NCBI RefSeq assembly: GCF_002242685.1
Contig: NZ_NBIM01000001.1
Coordinates: 1,054,001-1,118,000, forward strand
DNA length: 64,000 bases
Source: Oceanimonas doudoroffii
GTDB taxonomy: Bacteria; Pseudomonadota; Gammaproteobacteria; Enterobacterales; Aeromonadaceae
Reading direction: 5' to 3'
In this document: one piece after another, positions 17,623-26,989 of the stretch
How the letters are laid out: the number at the start of each line of letters is the position of its first letter
Numbering within the stretch: the first letter of the stretch is position 1
The notes under the pieces: model-generated
Seen by the model: only the letters and a program-made list of their open reading frames with translations
Told to the model about the DNA's origin: nothing
Databases searched by the model: none
Made by a program: the position numbers and the translations under genes

Positions 17623-17644
17623 GCGGCGGGTTTGCTCCCGCCGC
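17623..17644 (+). other. Hairpin in the nrdA-nrdB gap
   Basis: GCGGCGGG-TTTGCT-CCCGCCGC is a perfect 8-bp stem with no following T run, so it is not a simple terminator. It may be a processing or stability element that sets the ratio of the two subunits. Confidence 0.5.
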
Positions 17645-17717
17645 CGTGCGCAGCGTCGCTGATACCGCCCCAGGCGGTTGAGCGGCACTGCGCTCTTGTC
17701 TTTGCGGAATGAAAAAA

Positions 17718-18851
17718 ATGTCTTACACCACTTTCAGTCAAGTTCAGAATGATCACATGAAAGAGCCCATGTTCCTCGGCAATCCGGTGAACGTGGCCCG
17801 TTATGATCAGCAGAAATACGAAATTTTTGAAAAGCTGATTGAAAAGCAGCTGTCCTTTTTCTGGCGTCCGGAAGAAGTGGACGTGTCCCAGGACCGCATT
17901 GATTACCAGGCGCTGCCGGATCACGAAAAGCACATTTTCATCAGCAACCTCAAATACCAGACCCTGCTCGACTCCATTCAGGGTCGCAGCCCCAACGTGG
18001 CACTGCTGCCGCTGGTGTCCATTCCCGAGCTGGAAACCTGGATTGAGACCTGGGCGTTTTCCGAGACCATCCACTCCCGCTCCTACACCCACATTATTCG
18101 CAATATCGTCAACGATCCGGCCAAGGTCTTTGACGATATCGTGGCCAACGAGCACATTCAGAAACGCGCCAAGGATATCGCCCACTACTACGACGAGCTG
18201 ATCGAATACACCAACTTCTATCACCTCTACGGCGAAGGTGAGCACGAGATCAAGGGCCGCAAGGTGCTGATCAACCTGTATGAGCTGAAGAAAAAGCTCT
18301 ACCTGTGCCTGATGTGCGTCAACGCCCTGGAAGCCATTCGCTTCTACGTGAGCTTTGCCTGCTCCTTTGCCTTTGCCGAGCGCGAGCTGATGGAAGGCAA
18401 CGCCAAGATCATTAAACTCATTGCCCGGGACGAGGCCCTGCACCTAACCGGCACCCAGCACATGATTAACATTCTGCGCAGCGGTGACGACGATCCAGAC
18501 ATGGCGCAGATCGCCAAAGACTGCGAACAGCAGTGCTTTGAGCTGTTCAAGGCCGCCGCCATTCAGGAAAAGGAATGGGCCGAATACCTGTTCAAGGACG
18601 GCTCCATGATCGGCCTGAACAAGGACATTCTGTGCCAGTACGTGGAATACATCACCAACCTGCGCATGCAGGCGGTGGGTCTGGAGCCGGCTTTTGCAGG
18701 CGCCAAGCAAAACCCGATTCCCTGGATCAACGCCTGGCTGTCATCCGACAATGTGCAGGTGGCGCCCCAGGAAGTGGAAGTGAGCTCCTATCTGGTGGGT
18801 CAGATTGACTCCCATGTGAGCCACGACGATCTGGGTGACTTTGAACTGTGA
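17718..18851 (+). CDS. nrdB: Class Ia ribonucleoside-diphosphate reductase, beta subunit
   Basis: A 377-residue subunit holding the diiron-tyrosyl radical that starts catalysis in NrdA. Iron ligands lie in [14 protein letters not shown] and in the later [15 protein letters not shown] block. The tail ending in DDLGDFEL is the peptide that docks in NrdA. An ATG three codons upstream is possible, but ATG 17718 gives MSYTTFSQ, matching MAYTTFSQ of E. coli, with GGA 9 nt ahead. The stop overlaps the yfaE start by 4 bp. Confidence 0.97.
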   Translation: MSYTTFSQVQNDHMKEPMFLGNPVNVARYDQQKYEIFEKLIEKQLSFFWRPEEVDVSQDRIDYQALPDHEKHIFISNLKYQTLLDSIQGRSPNVALLPLVSIPELETWIETWAFSETIHSRSYTHIIRNIVNDPAKVFDDIVANEHIQKRAKDIAHYYDELIEYTNFYHLYGEGEHEIKGRKVLINLYELKKKLYLCLMCVNALEAIRFYVSFACSFAFAERELMEGNAKIIKLIARDEALHLTGTQHMINILRSGDDDPDMAQIAKDCEQQCFELFKAAAIQEKEWAEYLFKDGSMIGLNKDILCQYVEYITNLRMQAVGLEPAFAGAKQNPIPWINAWLSSDNVQVAPQEVEVSSYLVGQIDSHVSHDDLGDFEL

Positions 18852-19120
18852 GCAAAGTGCGCACGCGCGATCTCAGCTTTGAACTGCGGGCGGGGGAAAC
18901 CCTGCTCGACGGCCTGGAACGCACCGGACACGCGGTGGAATATCAGTGCCGCGAGGGCTACTGCGGCGCCTGCCGTACCCCCCTGCTTGAGGGCTGCGTG
19001 CGCTACCCGGAAACGCCGCTGGCCTTTGTGGCCAGCGGCGAAGTACTGCCCTGTTGCTGCCGGCCCGAGGGCGAGGTGCTGCTTGACGTGCCGCTGCTCG
19101 GAGTCAAAAAACAGGCCTGA
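18848..19120 (+). CDS. yfaE: 2Fe-2S ferredoxin-like protein, diferric-tyrosyl radical maintenance
   Basis: A 90-residue plant-type ferredoxin. CREGYCGAC supplies three cluster cysteines and the LPCCCRPEG segment the fourth. YfaE passes electrons to NrdB to rebuild its cofactor in E. coli. The GTG start at 18848 overlaps the nrdB stop (GTGA), indicating translational coupling. The gene ends 3 bp before the convergent DUF1496 gene, with no terminator visible. Confidence 0.93.
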   Translation: MSKVRTRDLSFELRAGETLLDGLERTGHAVEYQCREGYCGACRTPLLEGCVRYPETPLAFVASGEVLPCCCRPEGEVLLDVPLLGVKKQA

Positions 19121-19123
19121 GCC

Positions 19124-19390
19124 TCAACGCATTTTGCCGGCCTCGCCGGCATTGGGATCAAACGGCTGCCAGCTCAGCCGGCCATTTTGCTCAAACGACT
19201 TCTCCTTCGCGCACACAAACCACTGTTGTCCCATCTGGATCACCGCCCCTCGGGAATAGCGCTTGTCGGCGTAATAACACACCGGCTCAATGCCGGCGGC
19301 AATGTTCAGCTCCACCGGGGCGGTGGTAATGGTTTCGGCACCGGCCAGCGCCGGCAGCCCCCAGCACAGTCCCCACAGCAGCCTTTTCAT
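19124..19390 (-). CDS. Small secreted DUF1496 (YnjH-like) protein
   Basis: An 88-residue protein with a signal peptide (MKRLLWGLCWGLPALAGA, probable cleavage after ALAGA). The mature part contains CYYADKRYSRGAVI and WFVCAKE, the two-cysteine pattern of DUF1496, probably a periplasmic disulfide. GGGAG lies 9 nt before ATG 19390, so the longer frame to 19414 is not preferred. Function is unknown. Confidence 0.8.
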   Translation of the reverse strand: MKRLLWGLCWGLPALAGAETITTAPVELNIAAGIEPVCYYADKRYSRGAVIQMGQQWFVCAKEKSFEQNGRLSWQPFDPNAGEAGKMR

Positions 19391-19718
19391 GATGTTGCTC
19401 TCCCGCAATGACACAGATGGTTTTATGGTAGCACCGCCACCCGCCCCGAGGCTTGCTTTTCCGCTTGCCCCCGGCTAACGTGGTTATAGCTTTTTTCTTC
19501 ATTTTTAGTCACTTGCAACGCCATGAAGCGACATGGCAGCGCTTTAAGCCGGTTTGTTTTGTTGGTATTGCCATCGGGCAGCTGATAAGGGAGACATCGC
19601 CTTGAAGTAGTCGTTTTGCCGTGATCATGTAGTCACTCTGTCGTCATCACGACATTTTGCGCCCTCCAGAAAGGAAAACGGCACCTTTTTGTGGGCGAGA
19701 AATCCACGGAGCCACATC
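19391..19718. other. Intergenic region upstream of the 29-residue basic protein
   Basis: About 330 bp without a recognisable gene. It should hold the promoter of the minus-strand DUF1496 gene and of the plus-strand small gene at 19719. A TTGAAG at 19602-19607 is followed after 17 bp only by TCATGT, a weak promoter. No repeat or RNA fold was recognised. Confidence 0.4.
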
Positions 19719-19808
19719 ATGAGCAAGGAAAAAGTGAAAAAGAAAGCCCGAAAAACCCTGAAGGAAAAACGCCAGGAGAAGCGGGACAAACGTACCAACG
19801 CCGAATAA
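19719..19808 (+). CDS. Very small, highly basic protein (29 residues)
   Basis: A complete small gene: GGAG seven bases before the ATG, 29 codons, a TAA stop and a strong terminator 20 bp later. The product begins MSKEKVKKKARKTLKEKR and continues with Gln, Arg, Lys, Asp and Glu, with no hydrophobic core. It is probably an extended helix or a nucleic-acid or ribosome-associated peptide. I do not recognise a family. The ribosome binding site plus dedicated terminator make chance unlikely. Confidence 0.7.
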   Translation: MSKEKVKKKARKTLKEKRQEKRDKRTNAE

Positions 19809-19827
19809 TCCCGCCGGCAGTTACCGC

Positions 19828-19852
19828 AAGGGCGCCGCCACGGCGCCCTTTT
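19828..19852 (+). terminator. Terminator after the 29-residue gene
   Basis: GGGCGCCG (19830-19837), loop CCA, CGGCGCCC (19841-19848), TTTT. It lies between this small gene and the convergent lipoprotein gene. Confidence 0.85.
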
Positions 19853-19859
19853 GATGTGC

Positions 19860-20372
19860 TCAGTCCAGATACCACTCCCAGCGCAGCTGCCGAATGCGCC
19901 CGTCCCGCCAGGAGATGGTCACCGCCTCCGTGGTTTCCACCGAACCATAACGCCAGTAATCCGCGTGCCGCTCCGTGGGCCGGCCCAGCTGCCGCTCCAG
20001 CCCTTCTCCCGGGCTGCCCGGCTGTAGAAATGCCGGCAGCCCGGGGTGCGGCCGCGTCAGCAGCAAAAACACCGGCAGGCCGCCGGGCCGGGCGCTTTCC
20101 CGGGACCAATAGGTGCGGGCTTCCAGTCCGGGACAACGCAGAATTTCAACCTGGTCGGTCACCCCTGGCACATGGGCGTTGTCCACCAGCCGGTAATCAT
20201 AGCGAGGAGCGTCACAGGGCGCGGCCATCACCGCGTCGGCAATGCGCTCCAGGCGGGCCAGGGTTCGCTCCTGGGGGCCGGCGCAACCGGCCAGCATCAA
20301 ACACAGCGCCAGCCAGCCTGCGCCCCTGTGCAGGGGGTTCCTGGGTATCGACAAAGGGTTGGGATGGATCAT
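19860..20372 (-). CDS. Putative lipoprotein of unknown function
   Basis: A 170-residue protein whose N-terminus has basic residues, a hydrophobic stretch and the lipobox LAGC at about residues 27-30, so it is probably lipid-anchored. The mature part has two Cys residues (APCDAP and ILRCPG) and a Trp/Tyr-rich C-terminus. AAGG precedes the ATG at 20372. No family is recognised. It is divergent from the AarF-type kinase gene, 71 bp apart. Confidence 0.7.
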   Translation of the reverse strand: MIHPNPLSIPRNPLHRGAGWLALCLMLAGCAGPQERTLARLERIADAVMAAPCDAPRYDYRLVDNAHVPGVTDQVEILRCPGLEARTYWSRESARPGGLPVFLLLTRPHPGLPAFLQPGSPGEGLERQLGRPTERHADYWRYGSVETTEAVTISWRDGRIRQLRWEWYLD

Positions 20373-20443
20373 GGGGAGCCCTTGAATTCGAATGGAAATG
20401 GCCGTTTCTCGGTCTGTGTGCCCATCATCTTTGAGGAGACATT

Positions 20444-21751
20444 ATGAGCACCGACGACAAGGGGAGTAAAGTCCCTGCACACCGGCTGGCGCGCATGGGC
20501 CATCTGGCATCACTGGCCACCCGGGTGGCCGGTGGCATGCTGAGCGAAGGCGCCCGCCGCCTGGTCAGGGGAGAGCGCCCGGCGGCTCGGGAGTTGCTGC
20601 TGATCCCCCCCAACGCCCGCCGGGTGGGCGATCAGCTGGCCCGTTTGCGCGGGGCGGCGATGAAGGTGGGCCAGCTGCTGTCGATGGACGCCGGCGAACT
20701 GCTGCCCGCGGAGCTGGCCGACCTGCTGGCCCGGCTGCGGGCAGAGGGTACGCCCATGCCCTCCCCTCAGCTGGCCGGGATGCTGACGCAGGAACTGGGG
20801 CCCGACTGGCAACGCCACTTCGCCCATTTCGAGTTTCGTCCCCTGGCGGCGGCGTCCATCGGTCAGGTACACCGGGCCTGGGCCGACGATGGCGAGGCGC
20901 TGGCGGTCAAGGTGCAATACCCCGGCATTGCCGGCAGCATCGACAGTGACGTGAACAATGTCGCCAGCCTGCTGCGGCTCAGTGGCCTGGTGCCCGCCGG
21001 GGTCGATTATCAGGGGCTGCTCGACGAAGCCAAACAGCAACTGCACGCCGAAGCCGACTATCACCGGGAAGCGCGCCAGCTGGCGCGCTTCAACGCCCTG
21101 CTGGGTGATGATGACCGCTTTGTGTTACCACGGGTGCGTACCGATATCAGTACGGGCCGGTTGCTGGCCATGAGTTATGTGCAAGGTAGCCCCATTGAAA
21201 CCCTGAGTAATGAACCCCAGCCGGTGCGCAACCGGCTGATGGCGCTGTTGTTTGAGCTGCTGTTTCGCGAGCTGTTTGAATTCAATCTGGTACAGACCGA
21301 TCCCAACTTCGCCAACTTTTTCCACCATCAAGGCCGGCTGGTGCTGCTCGACTTTGGCGCCACCCGGGAATACGCCTCCGGTTTTGCGCAAGGGTACCGC
21401 CACCTGTTTGCCGCCGCCCTGCACCAGGATACTTCCGCCATGGAGCTGGCCCTGAGCGACATCGGCTTTTTCAGCCAGCATATTATTCCCGAGCAGAAGC
21501 AGGCGGTGATTCACATGGTGCAACTGGCCTGCGAGCCGCTGCACCAGGACGCCCCCTTTGACTTTGGCCACAGCAGCCTGGCCCGGCGCCTGCGCGACGC
21601 CGGCACCGCACTCAGCATGCGACAGGATTACTGGCACAGCCCGCCCGCCGATGCGCTGTTTCTGCATCGCAAGATAGGAGGCCTCTATCTGCTGGCGGCG
21701 CGCCTTGGCGCCCAGGTCAATATGCGCCGGCAGTTGCAGCCCTGGCTGTAA
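20444..21751 (+). CDS. AarF/ABC1/UbiB-family atypical kinase
   Basis: A 435-residue member of the ABC1 (COQ8/ADCK) family. The diagnostic KxGQ motif is present as MKVGQLLS, followed by the Ala-rich loop AAASIGQVHRA that replaces the glycine loop of normal kinases, the ATP lysine in AVKVQYPG, QTDPNFANFF and the metal-binding LLDFGAT. There is no C-terminal membrane tail as in UbiB, so it is a separate paralogue. GAGGAG precedes the ATG. It lies 82 bp before the CBS-GGDEF-EAL gene and may be co-transcribed with it. The substrate is unknown; a role in lipid or quinone metabolism is family-level inference. Confidence 0.88.
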   Translation: MSTDDKGSKVPAHRLARMGHLASLATRVAGGMLSEGARRLVRGERPAARELLLIPPNARRVGDQLARLRGAAMKVGQLLSMDAGELLPAELADLLARLRAEGTPMPSPQLAGMLTQELGPDWQRHFAHFEFRPLAAASIGQVHRAWADDGEALAVKVQYPGIAGSIDSDVNNVASLLRLSGLVPAGVDYQGLLDEAKQQLHAEADYHREARQLARFNALLGDDDRFVLPRVRTDISTGRLLAMSYVQGSPIETLSNEPQPVRNRLMALLFELLFRELFEFNLVQTDPNFANFFHHQGRLVLLDFGATREYASGFAQGYRHLFAAALHQDTSAMELALSDIGFFSQHIIPEQKQAVIHMVQLACEPLHQDAPFDFGHSSLARRLRDAGTALSMRQDYWHSPPADALFLHRKIGGLYLLAARLGAQVNMRRQLQPWL

Positions 21752-21833
21752 AAACCGGCGGGGCCATTGCCAAGGGTAATGGCCCCATATACAGTAGGGA
21801 GTTGAATGACAACCTACCAGCAAATCGAGCCCA

Positions 21834-24356
21834 GTGACACATCCCGACACCACTCCCGCCCATCTTTCCCTTGAACGACTGATGCACACCGGCCTGCTTA
21901 CCTGCAGCCCCGACACGCCCTTGCGGGAAGCCGCCGCAAGCATGGCTTCGCGCCGGTGCAGCTCGGTGCTGATACTGGAGCAGGGGCGAGCCGTGGGGAT
22001 ATGGACCGAACGCGACAGCCTGCGGCTGGACTTCTCCTGCCCCGACAGCCTCAACCAGCCCATTCGCCGTGTGATGAGCCGGCCGGTGCACAGCCTGCCC
22101 CGCCATACTTCCCTGACCGAAGCGGCCCGCTGGCTCAGGCAGTGGCGCTGCCGCCATGTGCTGGTGGTGGACGACGAACAGCGGCCGCTGGGCATGGTGT
22201 CACAAACCGACATGGCGCTGAAACAGGGGCTGGAGCCCTACCTCAGCCTGCGGGACGTACGCGAGGCCATGGACGCCACGCCACTGGTGCTGAACGGCGA
22301 TCTCTGCCTGTCCCGGGCCGCCGCCGCCATGCTGGAGCAAGACAAGGATGCCGCCGTGGTGCACACCGCGGGGGCGCCACTCGGCATCATCACCGAGCGC
22401 GACATGGTACGCTACATTGCCCGGCACCCGGGGGCCACGCCCATCGGGGAACTGGCCAGCCGGCCCCTGCTGTCAGTGGCCCCCACCGACACCCTGCTGC
22501 ACGCCCGGGACCTGCTGATCAATCACAGGGTGCGGCACCTGGCGGTGCTCGACGGCGAGCGCATTGCAGGACTGGTGGGCTTTCGCCAGATCATCGACGG
22601 CGTGGAGCATGGCTACCTTCAGGAAGTGCGTCAGCTACTGGAGCAGCGGGATCAGGCGCTGCTGCGCTCCCGGCTCAACCTGCAACTGGCGGAACGGGTA
22701 ATCGAGGCCTCGCTGGAAGGCATTATCATTACCGACGCCGGCGGTCGCATCGAATTTGTCAATCCCGCCTTTACCCATACCACCGGCTACAGTGCCGAAG
22801 AGGTCATGGGCCGCACGCCGGCCCTGCTCTCTTCCGGGCGTCACGACGCCGCCTTTTACCGGGCCATGTGGCAAACCCTGAACGAACAGGGTTACTGGCG
22901 GGGCGAGATCTGGAACCGGCGCAAGAGCGGTCAGCTCTACCTGGAACTGCTCACCATTACCGCCATACAGGATGACGGCGGCAACATCACCAACTTTGCC
23001 GCCCTGTTTACCGACATCACCCATATTCGGGAAAACGAGGATCGCATTCGCCAGCTGGCCTATTACGATGCCCTCACCGGTCTGCCCAACCGACGCCTGC
23101 TGGAAGACCGGCTCGCGCTGGCGGTGCGCCACGCCCATCGCAGCCGCCGGCACCTGGCGGTCATCTTTATCGATCTGGATCACTTCAAACAGGTCAACGA
23201 CACCCTGGGGCACGCCGCCGGCGACGAGTTGCTGCTGGAGGTGTCCCGACGCATTCGTGCCCGGCTGCGGGAAGACGACACCCTGGCGCGCCTCGGCGGT
23301 GACGAGTTTATCGTGCTGCTGCCCGAGCTCGAGCAGGCCGACGAGGCCAGCCGCATCGCCCAGCGGCTGATCGACGCCGTGGCCGAGCCCTTTTACATTC
23401 GCAACCAGCCGTTTCGCATTGGCTGCAGCCTGGGGGTAAGCCTGTATCCGGACGATGCCGACACGCCGGAAACGCTGCTGCACCACGCCGACTCGGCCAT
23501 GTATCAGGCCAAGCAGGAAGGCCGCAACGACTATCGCCTCTACAGCCAGGACATGAACCACCAGCAGCATCGCGCCCTGGCCATGGAAACCGCCCTGCGC
23601 GACGCGGTAGAAAGCGGCGACGGGCTCAGCCTGCACTACCAGCCCCAGGTGCACCGGCACGACCGCACCCTGGCCGGCGTAGAGGCCCTGGCCCGCTGGC
23701 AGCACCCCGACTTTGGCCGGGTCTCCCCCGCCGACTTTATTCCCCTGGCGGAGCGGGCCGGACTCATGGTCGCCCTTGGCCGCACCCTGCTCGGTCAGGC
23801 CATTAGACAACAGCGGCACTGGCTGGACCAGGGCCTGGTGCCGGTGCCGGTGTCGGTCAACCTGTCGGCCCAGCAGTTCTGGCAGCATGATTTGCTGGTG
23901 CAGCTGCGCCAGCTGCTCGCCGAGCATCAATTACCCGCCGGCCTGATTAACATTGAGCTGACCGAGAGCGTGCTGCTCGACAAGCAGCAACAGGCCATTC
24001 CCCTTCTCAACAGCCTGCGCGAACTGGGTTGCGCCATTGCCATCGACGACTTTGGCACCGGCTATTCCTCACTCAGCTACCTGCAGGATTTGCCGGTGGA
24101 CGTTCTGAAAATCGACCGCAGCTTTATTCAGCGCCTGGGCGAGTCCCGCAGCAGTGCCGCCATTCTGGCGGCGGTGACCGGACTGGCACGGGAACTGGCG
24201 TTTCACGTGGTGGCGGAAGGGGTGGAAACCGAGGCCCAGATGCAGGCGCTGGAGCGCTATCCGGTGGATCTGGTGCAGGGCTACCTGACCGGCAGGCCGC
24301 TGCCGGCGAGCGACTTTGCCGCGTTATGGCTTGGCAAAACGCGACATCAAGGGTAA
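21834..24356 (+). CDS. CBS(x4)-PAS-GGDEF-EAL signalling protein
   Basis: An 840-residue soluble protein. Four CBS motifs span about 15-275, a PAS domain about 285-395, an intact GGDEF domain (RLGGDEF) about 400-560, and an EAL domain with VEALARW, NLSAQQF, IELTES, DDFGTGYSSL and the EGVET block. Both catalytic sites look intact, so it may make or degrade c-di-GMP, with CBS domains sensing adenine nucleotides or SAM and PAS another cue. The start is uncertain: GTG 21834 has no clear ribosome binding site, and the in-frame ATG 21882 is not better. The ABC transporter gene follows after 32 bp. Confidence 0.88.
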   Translation: MTHPDTTPAHLSLERLMHTGLLTCSPDTPLREAAASMASRRCSSVLILEQGRAVGIWTERDSLRLDFSCPDSLNQPIRRVMSRPVHSLPRHTSLTEAARWLRQWRCRHVLVVDDEQRPLGMVSQTDMALKQGLEPYLSLRDVREAMDATPLVLNGDLCLSRAAAAMLEQDKDAAVVHTAGAPLGIITERDMVRYIARHPGATPIGELASRPLLSVAPTDTLLHARDLLINHRVRHLAVLDGERIAGLVGFRQIIDGVEHGYLQEVRQLLEQRDQALLRSRLNLQLAERVIEASLEGIIITDAGGRIEFVNPAFTHTTGYSAEEVMGRTPALLSSGRHDAAFYRAMWQTLNEQGYWRGEIWNRRKSGQLYLELLTITAIQDDGGNITNFAALFTDITHIRENEDRIRQLAYYDALTGLPNRRLLEDRLALAVRHAHRSRRHLAVIFIDLDHFKQVNDTLGHAAGDELLLEVSRRIRARLREDDTLARLGGDEFIVLLPELEQADEASRIAQRLIDAVAEPFYIRNQPFRIGCSLGVSLYPDDADTPETLLHHADSAMYQAKQEGRNDYRLYSQDMNHQQHRALAMETALRDAVESGDGLSLHYQPQVHRHDRTLAGVEALARWQHPDFGRVSPADFIPLAERAGLMVALGRTLLGQAIRQQRHWLDQGLVPVPVSVNLSAQQFWQHDLLVQLRQLLAEHQLPAGLINIELTESVLLDKQQQAIPLLNSLRELGCAIAIDDFGTGYSSLSYLQDLPVDVLKIDRSFIQRLGESRSSAAILAAVTGLARELAFHVVAEGVETEAQMQALERYPVDLVQGYLTGRPLPASDFAALWLGKTRHQG

Positions 24357-24388
24357 AAACGCGAGTATGTCCGTAACTGGAAGACCCG

Positions 24389-26227
24389 ATGTTCAAACTG
24401 TTTGAAAGCCTGACCCAGCCCTTTCCTGACGAAGCACCCACTCGTCCTCCCAAAGGCCTGTATGCCTTCTGCCGCCACTACACTCGAGGCTTTGAATGGC
24501 CCCTGGTGGTGATGGCGCTGCTCAGTGCCACCGTGGCCGTGATCGAAGTCGCCCTGCTTGGCTTTATGGGCCAGCTGGTGGATCTGCTGGCCAGCCATAG
24601 CCCGGAGTCATTCTGGGCCGAAGAGCGGGGTACCCTGATCCTCATGGGTGCGTTGGTGCTGGTGATCATTCCGCTGCTGGCCTTTGGCCACTCCATGCTG
24701 ATGCACCAGTCGCTGCTGGGGAATTACCCCATGTCCATTCGCTGGCAGGCGCACCGCTACCTGCTGAACCAGAGCATGAGCTTTTATCAGGACGAATTCG
24801 CCGGTCGTATTGCCACCAAGGTGATGCAAACGGCACTGGCAGTGCGGGAAACCGTGATGAAACTGCTGGACGTGCTGGTATATGTATCCGTCTACTTTAT
24901 CGCCATGCTGGTGATGATGGGCCAGTCGGATCTGATCCTGATGCTGCCCATTCTGCTCTGGCTGCTGACCTATATCGGCATTCAGTGCTACTTCGTGCCA
25001 CGCATGAAGCGGGTCGCCACCGCCCAGGCCGATGCCCGCTCCATGATGACCGGCCGCATCGTCGACAGTTACGCCAATATCACCACGGTCAAACTGTTCG
25101 CCCATGCCGACGCCGAAACCCGCTATGCCCGACGAGGCATGCGTGCCTTTCTCGATACCGTTTACGGTCAGATGCGCCTGGCCACCGGCTTTGTGCTGAG
25201 CGTGGACGCCATCAACTACCTGCTGCTGTTCACCATTACCGCCCTGTCGATCGGATTGTGGATGAACGCCTCCGTCACCGTCGGGGTGATCGCCGTGGCC
25301 ATCAGCATCGCCCTGCGCCTGCAAGGCATGTCGAAATGGATCATGTGGGAAATTGGCGCCCTGTTCGAAAACATCGGCACGGTGATCGATGGCATAAACA
25401 CCCTGTCCAAATCCGTGGCCATCGAGGACAAGGCCGGCGCCGAAGAGCTGACCGTAAACCGGGGTGCCATTCGCTTTGAGGACATCACCTTTCAATATGG
25501 CCGGGATGAGCCGGTGATCGAGCACTTCAACCTGAATATTCGGCCCGGTGAAAAGGTGGGCCTGGTGGGTCGCTCCGGGGCGGGCAAGTCCACCCTGGTG
25601 AACCTGCTGCTGCGCCTGCATGAGCTCGAAGGTGGCCGCATCACCATAGACGGCCAGGATATTACCGCCGTGACCCAGCACTCCCTGCGTGGCCAGATTG
25701 GCATGGTGACCCAGGATACCTCCCTGCTGCACCGCTCCATTCGGGAAAACATTCTCTACGGCAAGCCGGCGGCTTCCGAGGAAGACCTGGTTGCCGCCAG
25801 TCGCCAGGCCCACGCCCACGACTTTATTCAAAGCCTGGAGGACAAGGGCGGCAACCGGGGTTACGACGCCCAGGTGGGCGAGCGCGGCATCAAGCTTTCG
25901 GGGGGCCAGCGCCAGCGCATCGGCATTGCCCGGGTACTGCTCAAGGACGCCCCCATACTGGTGCTGGACGAAGCCACTTCGGCGCTGGACTCCGAAGTCG
26001 AGGCCGCCATTCAGGAAAGCCTGTACCAGTTGATGGAAGGCAAAACGGTGATCGCCATCGCCCATCGCCTCTCCACCATCGCCGCCATGGACCGCCTGGT
26101 GGTGCTTGACCGAGGCCGTATCGTCGAGCAGGGTTCGCACCAGGAATTGCTGGCCCAAAACGGCATCTACGCCCAGTTGTGGAACCACCAGACCGGCGGT
26201 TTTCTGGCCGAAGTCCTGCAACCCTGA
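24389..26227 (+). CDS. ABC transporter, fused permease and ATPase (exporter type)
   Basis: A 612-residue half-transporter with six membrane helices in the first 340 residues and an ATPase domain after that. Walker A is GRSGAGKST, the signature LSGGQRQRIGIAR, Walker B ILVLDEATSALD and the H-loop IAHRLST, all intact. The fold belongs to the MsbA/MdlB-like exporters, which act as dimers. GGAAG precedes the ATG. It follows the c-di-GMP protein by 32 bp on the same strand. The substrate cannot be told from sequence. Confidence 0.9.
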   Translation: MFKLFESLTQPFPDEAPTRPPKGLYAFCRHYTRGFEWPLVVMALLSATVAVIEVALLGFMGQLVDLLASHSPESFWAEERGTLILMGALVLVIIPLLAFGHSMLMHQSLLGNYPMSIRWQAHRYLLNQSMSFYQDEFAGRIATKVMQTALAVRETVMKLLDVLVYVSVYFIAMLVMMGQSDLILMLPILLWLLTYIGIQCYFVPRMKRVATAQADARSMMTGRIVDSYANITTVKLFAHADAETRYARRGMRAFLDTVYGQMRLATGFVLSVDAINYLLLFTITALSIGLWMNASVTVGVIAVAISIALRLQGMSKWIMWEIGALFENIGTVIDGINTLSKSVAIEDKAGAEELTVNRGAIRFEDITFQYGRDEPVIEHFNLNIRPGEKVGLVGRSGAGKSTLVNLLLRLHELEGGRITIDGQDITAVTQHSLRGQIGMVTQDTSLLHRSIRENILYGKPAASEEDLVAASRQAHAHDFIQSLEDKGGNRGYDAQVGERGIKLSGGQRQRIGIARVLLKDAPILVLDEATSALDSEVEAAIQESLYQLMEGKTVIAIAHRLSTIAAMDRLVVLDRGRIVEQGSHQELLAQNGIYAQLWNHQTGGFLAEVLQP

Positions 26228-26243
26228 CTCCCCGTGGGCTCCC

Positions 26244-26279
26244 GGCCGGGGCGGATGCCATCGTGCATCCGCCCCGGCC
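26244..26279. terminator. Perfect 15-bp inverted repeat between convergent genes
   Basis: GGCCGGGGCGGATGC (26244-26258), loop CATCGT, and its exact complement (26265-26279). It lies between the ABC transporter stop and the anti-sigma factor stop. There is no T run on either side, so it is terminator-like by position and stability, but it may rather be an mRNA end-protecting or DNA-binding element. Confidence 0.6.
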
Positions 26280-26284
26280 CGCGT

Positions 26285-26989
26285 TCACAGGGCGACCGCC
26301 CGGCCGATAAACTGGATGGGCCCGGTGGGCAGGCCGGTGGGCGAGCCGCCGGCCTGCTCCAGGGTCAGCTCAAACAATTGATTGGGCGCCAGCGGCGGCA
26401 ACTCCGCCAGCGGCACCCGCAGCGGCTGCCCCGGCTCCACCAGCCCCAAAGATACCGGCCGTGGCCAGTCTTCCCCCTTGGTCCAGAATTGCAGCACCCG
26501 ATCCGCCGGCACCGACACCGCCGCCAACGGAGTCAGCTGCACCTCCCGCGAGTCGCTGGCCTGCACCAGCCAGCCCGGGGTCTGCTGCTCCGGCGCCACT
26601 AGCACCACCACATAGCGCGGCGCGGGCGAAGGCCGCAGCCACAACAGCGCCGCCAGCACCACACAGGCGGCGAGACTGGCCATACTCAGCCCCTGCCAGG
26701 GCAAGAGGCGGCGCCACCAGGGCGGGCGCCGGTGGTCCGGTCGCACCGGCGCCAGGGCATCCAGAGTACGCTCCACCCGGGGCCAAAGCCGGGACGAGGG
26801 CGCCCTCGGCTCGGCCAGAGCGGTCAGCGGGTGCAGCCGCTCCTCCCACTGCGCCACCGCGTCCCGCAGCGCCGCATCGGCTTGCAGCCGTTGCTCCACC
26901 CGCCGTCGCTCCTCGGCGGACAAGGTCCCCAGCACATATTCGCCGGCAAGGGTATACAGTGCCGGATCCGGTTGATGCCCGTCCTTCAT
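26285..26989 (-). CDS. Anti-sigma factor, RskA family
   Basis: A 234-residue inner-membrane protein. The cytoplasmic N-terminal part (YTLAGEYVLGTLSAEERRRVEQRL) is the sigma-binding anti-sigma helix bundle. One membrane helix lies at about 104-122, followed by a periplasmic beta-rich domain ending in LFELTLEQAGGSPTG, as in RskA/anti-sigma-K proteins. No zinc-binding H-x3-C-x2-C motif is seen. The ATG at 26989 overlaps the sigma factor stop (ATGA), so the pair is translationally coupled. It should hold the ECF sigma at the membrane until regulated proteolysis. Confidence 0.88.
   Translation of the reverse strand: MKDGHQPDPALYTLAGEYVLGTLSAEERRRVEQRLQADAALRDAVAQWEERLHPLTALAEPRAPSSRLWPRVERTLDALAPVRPDHRRPPWWRRLLPWQGLSMASLAACVVLAALLWLRPSPAPRYVVVLVAPEQQTPGWLVQASDSREVQLTPLAAVSVPADRVLQFWTKGEDWPRPVSLGLVEPGQPLRVPLAELPPLAPNQLFELTLEQAGGSPTGLPTGPIQFIGRAVAL

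Noticed and set aside
17623..17644. Terminator between nrdA and nrdB
   Set aside because: The hairpin has no T run and nrdB lacks a clear promoter of its own; it is kept as a processing or attenuation hairpin instead.
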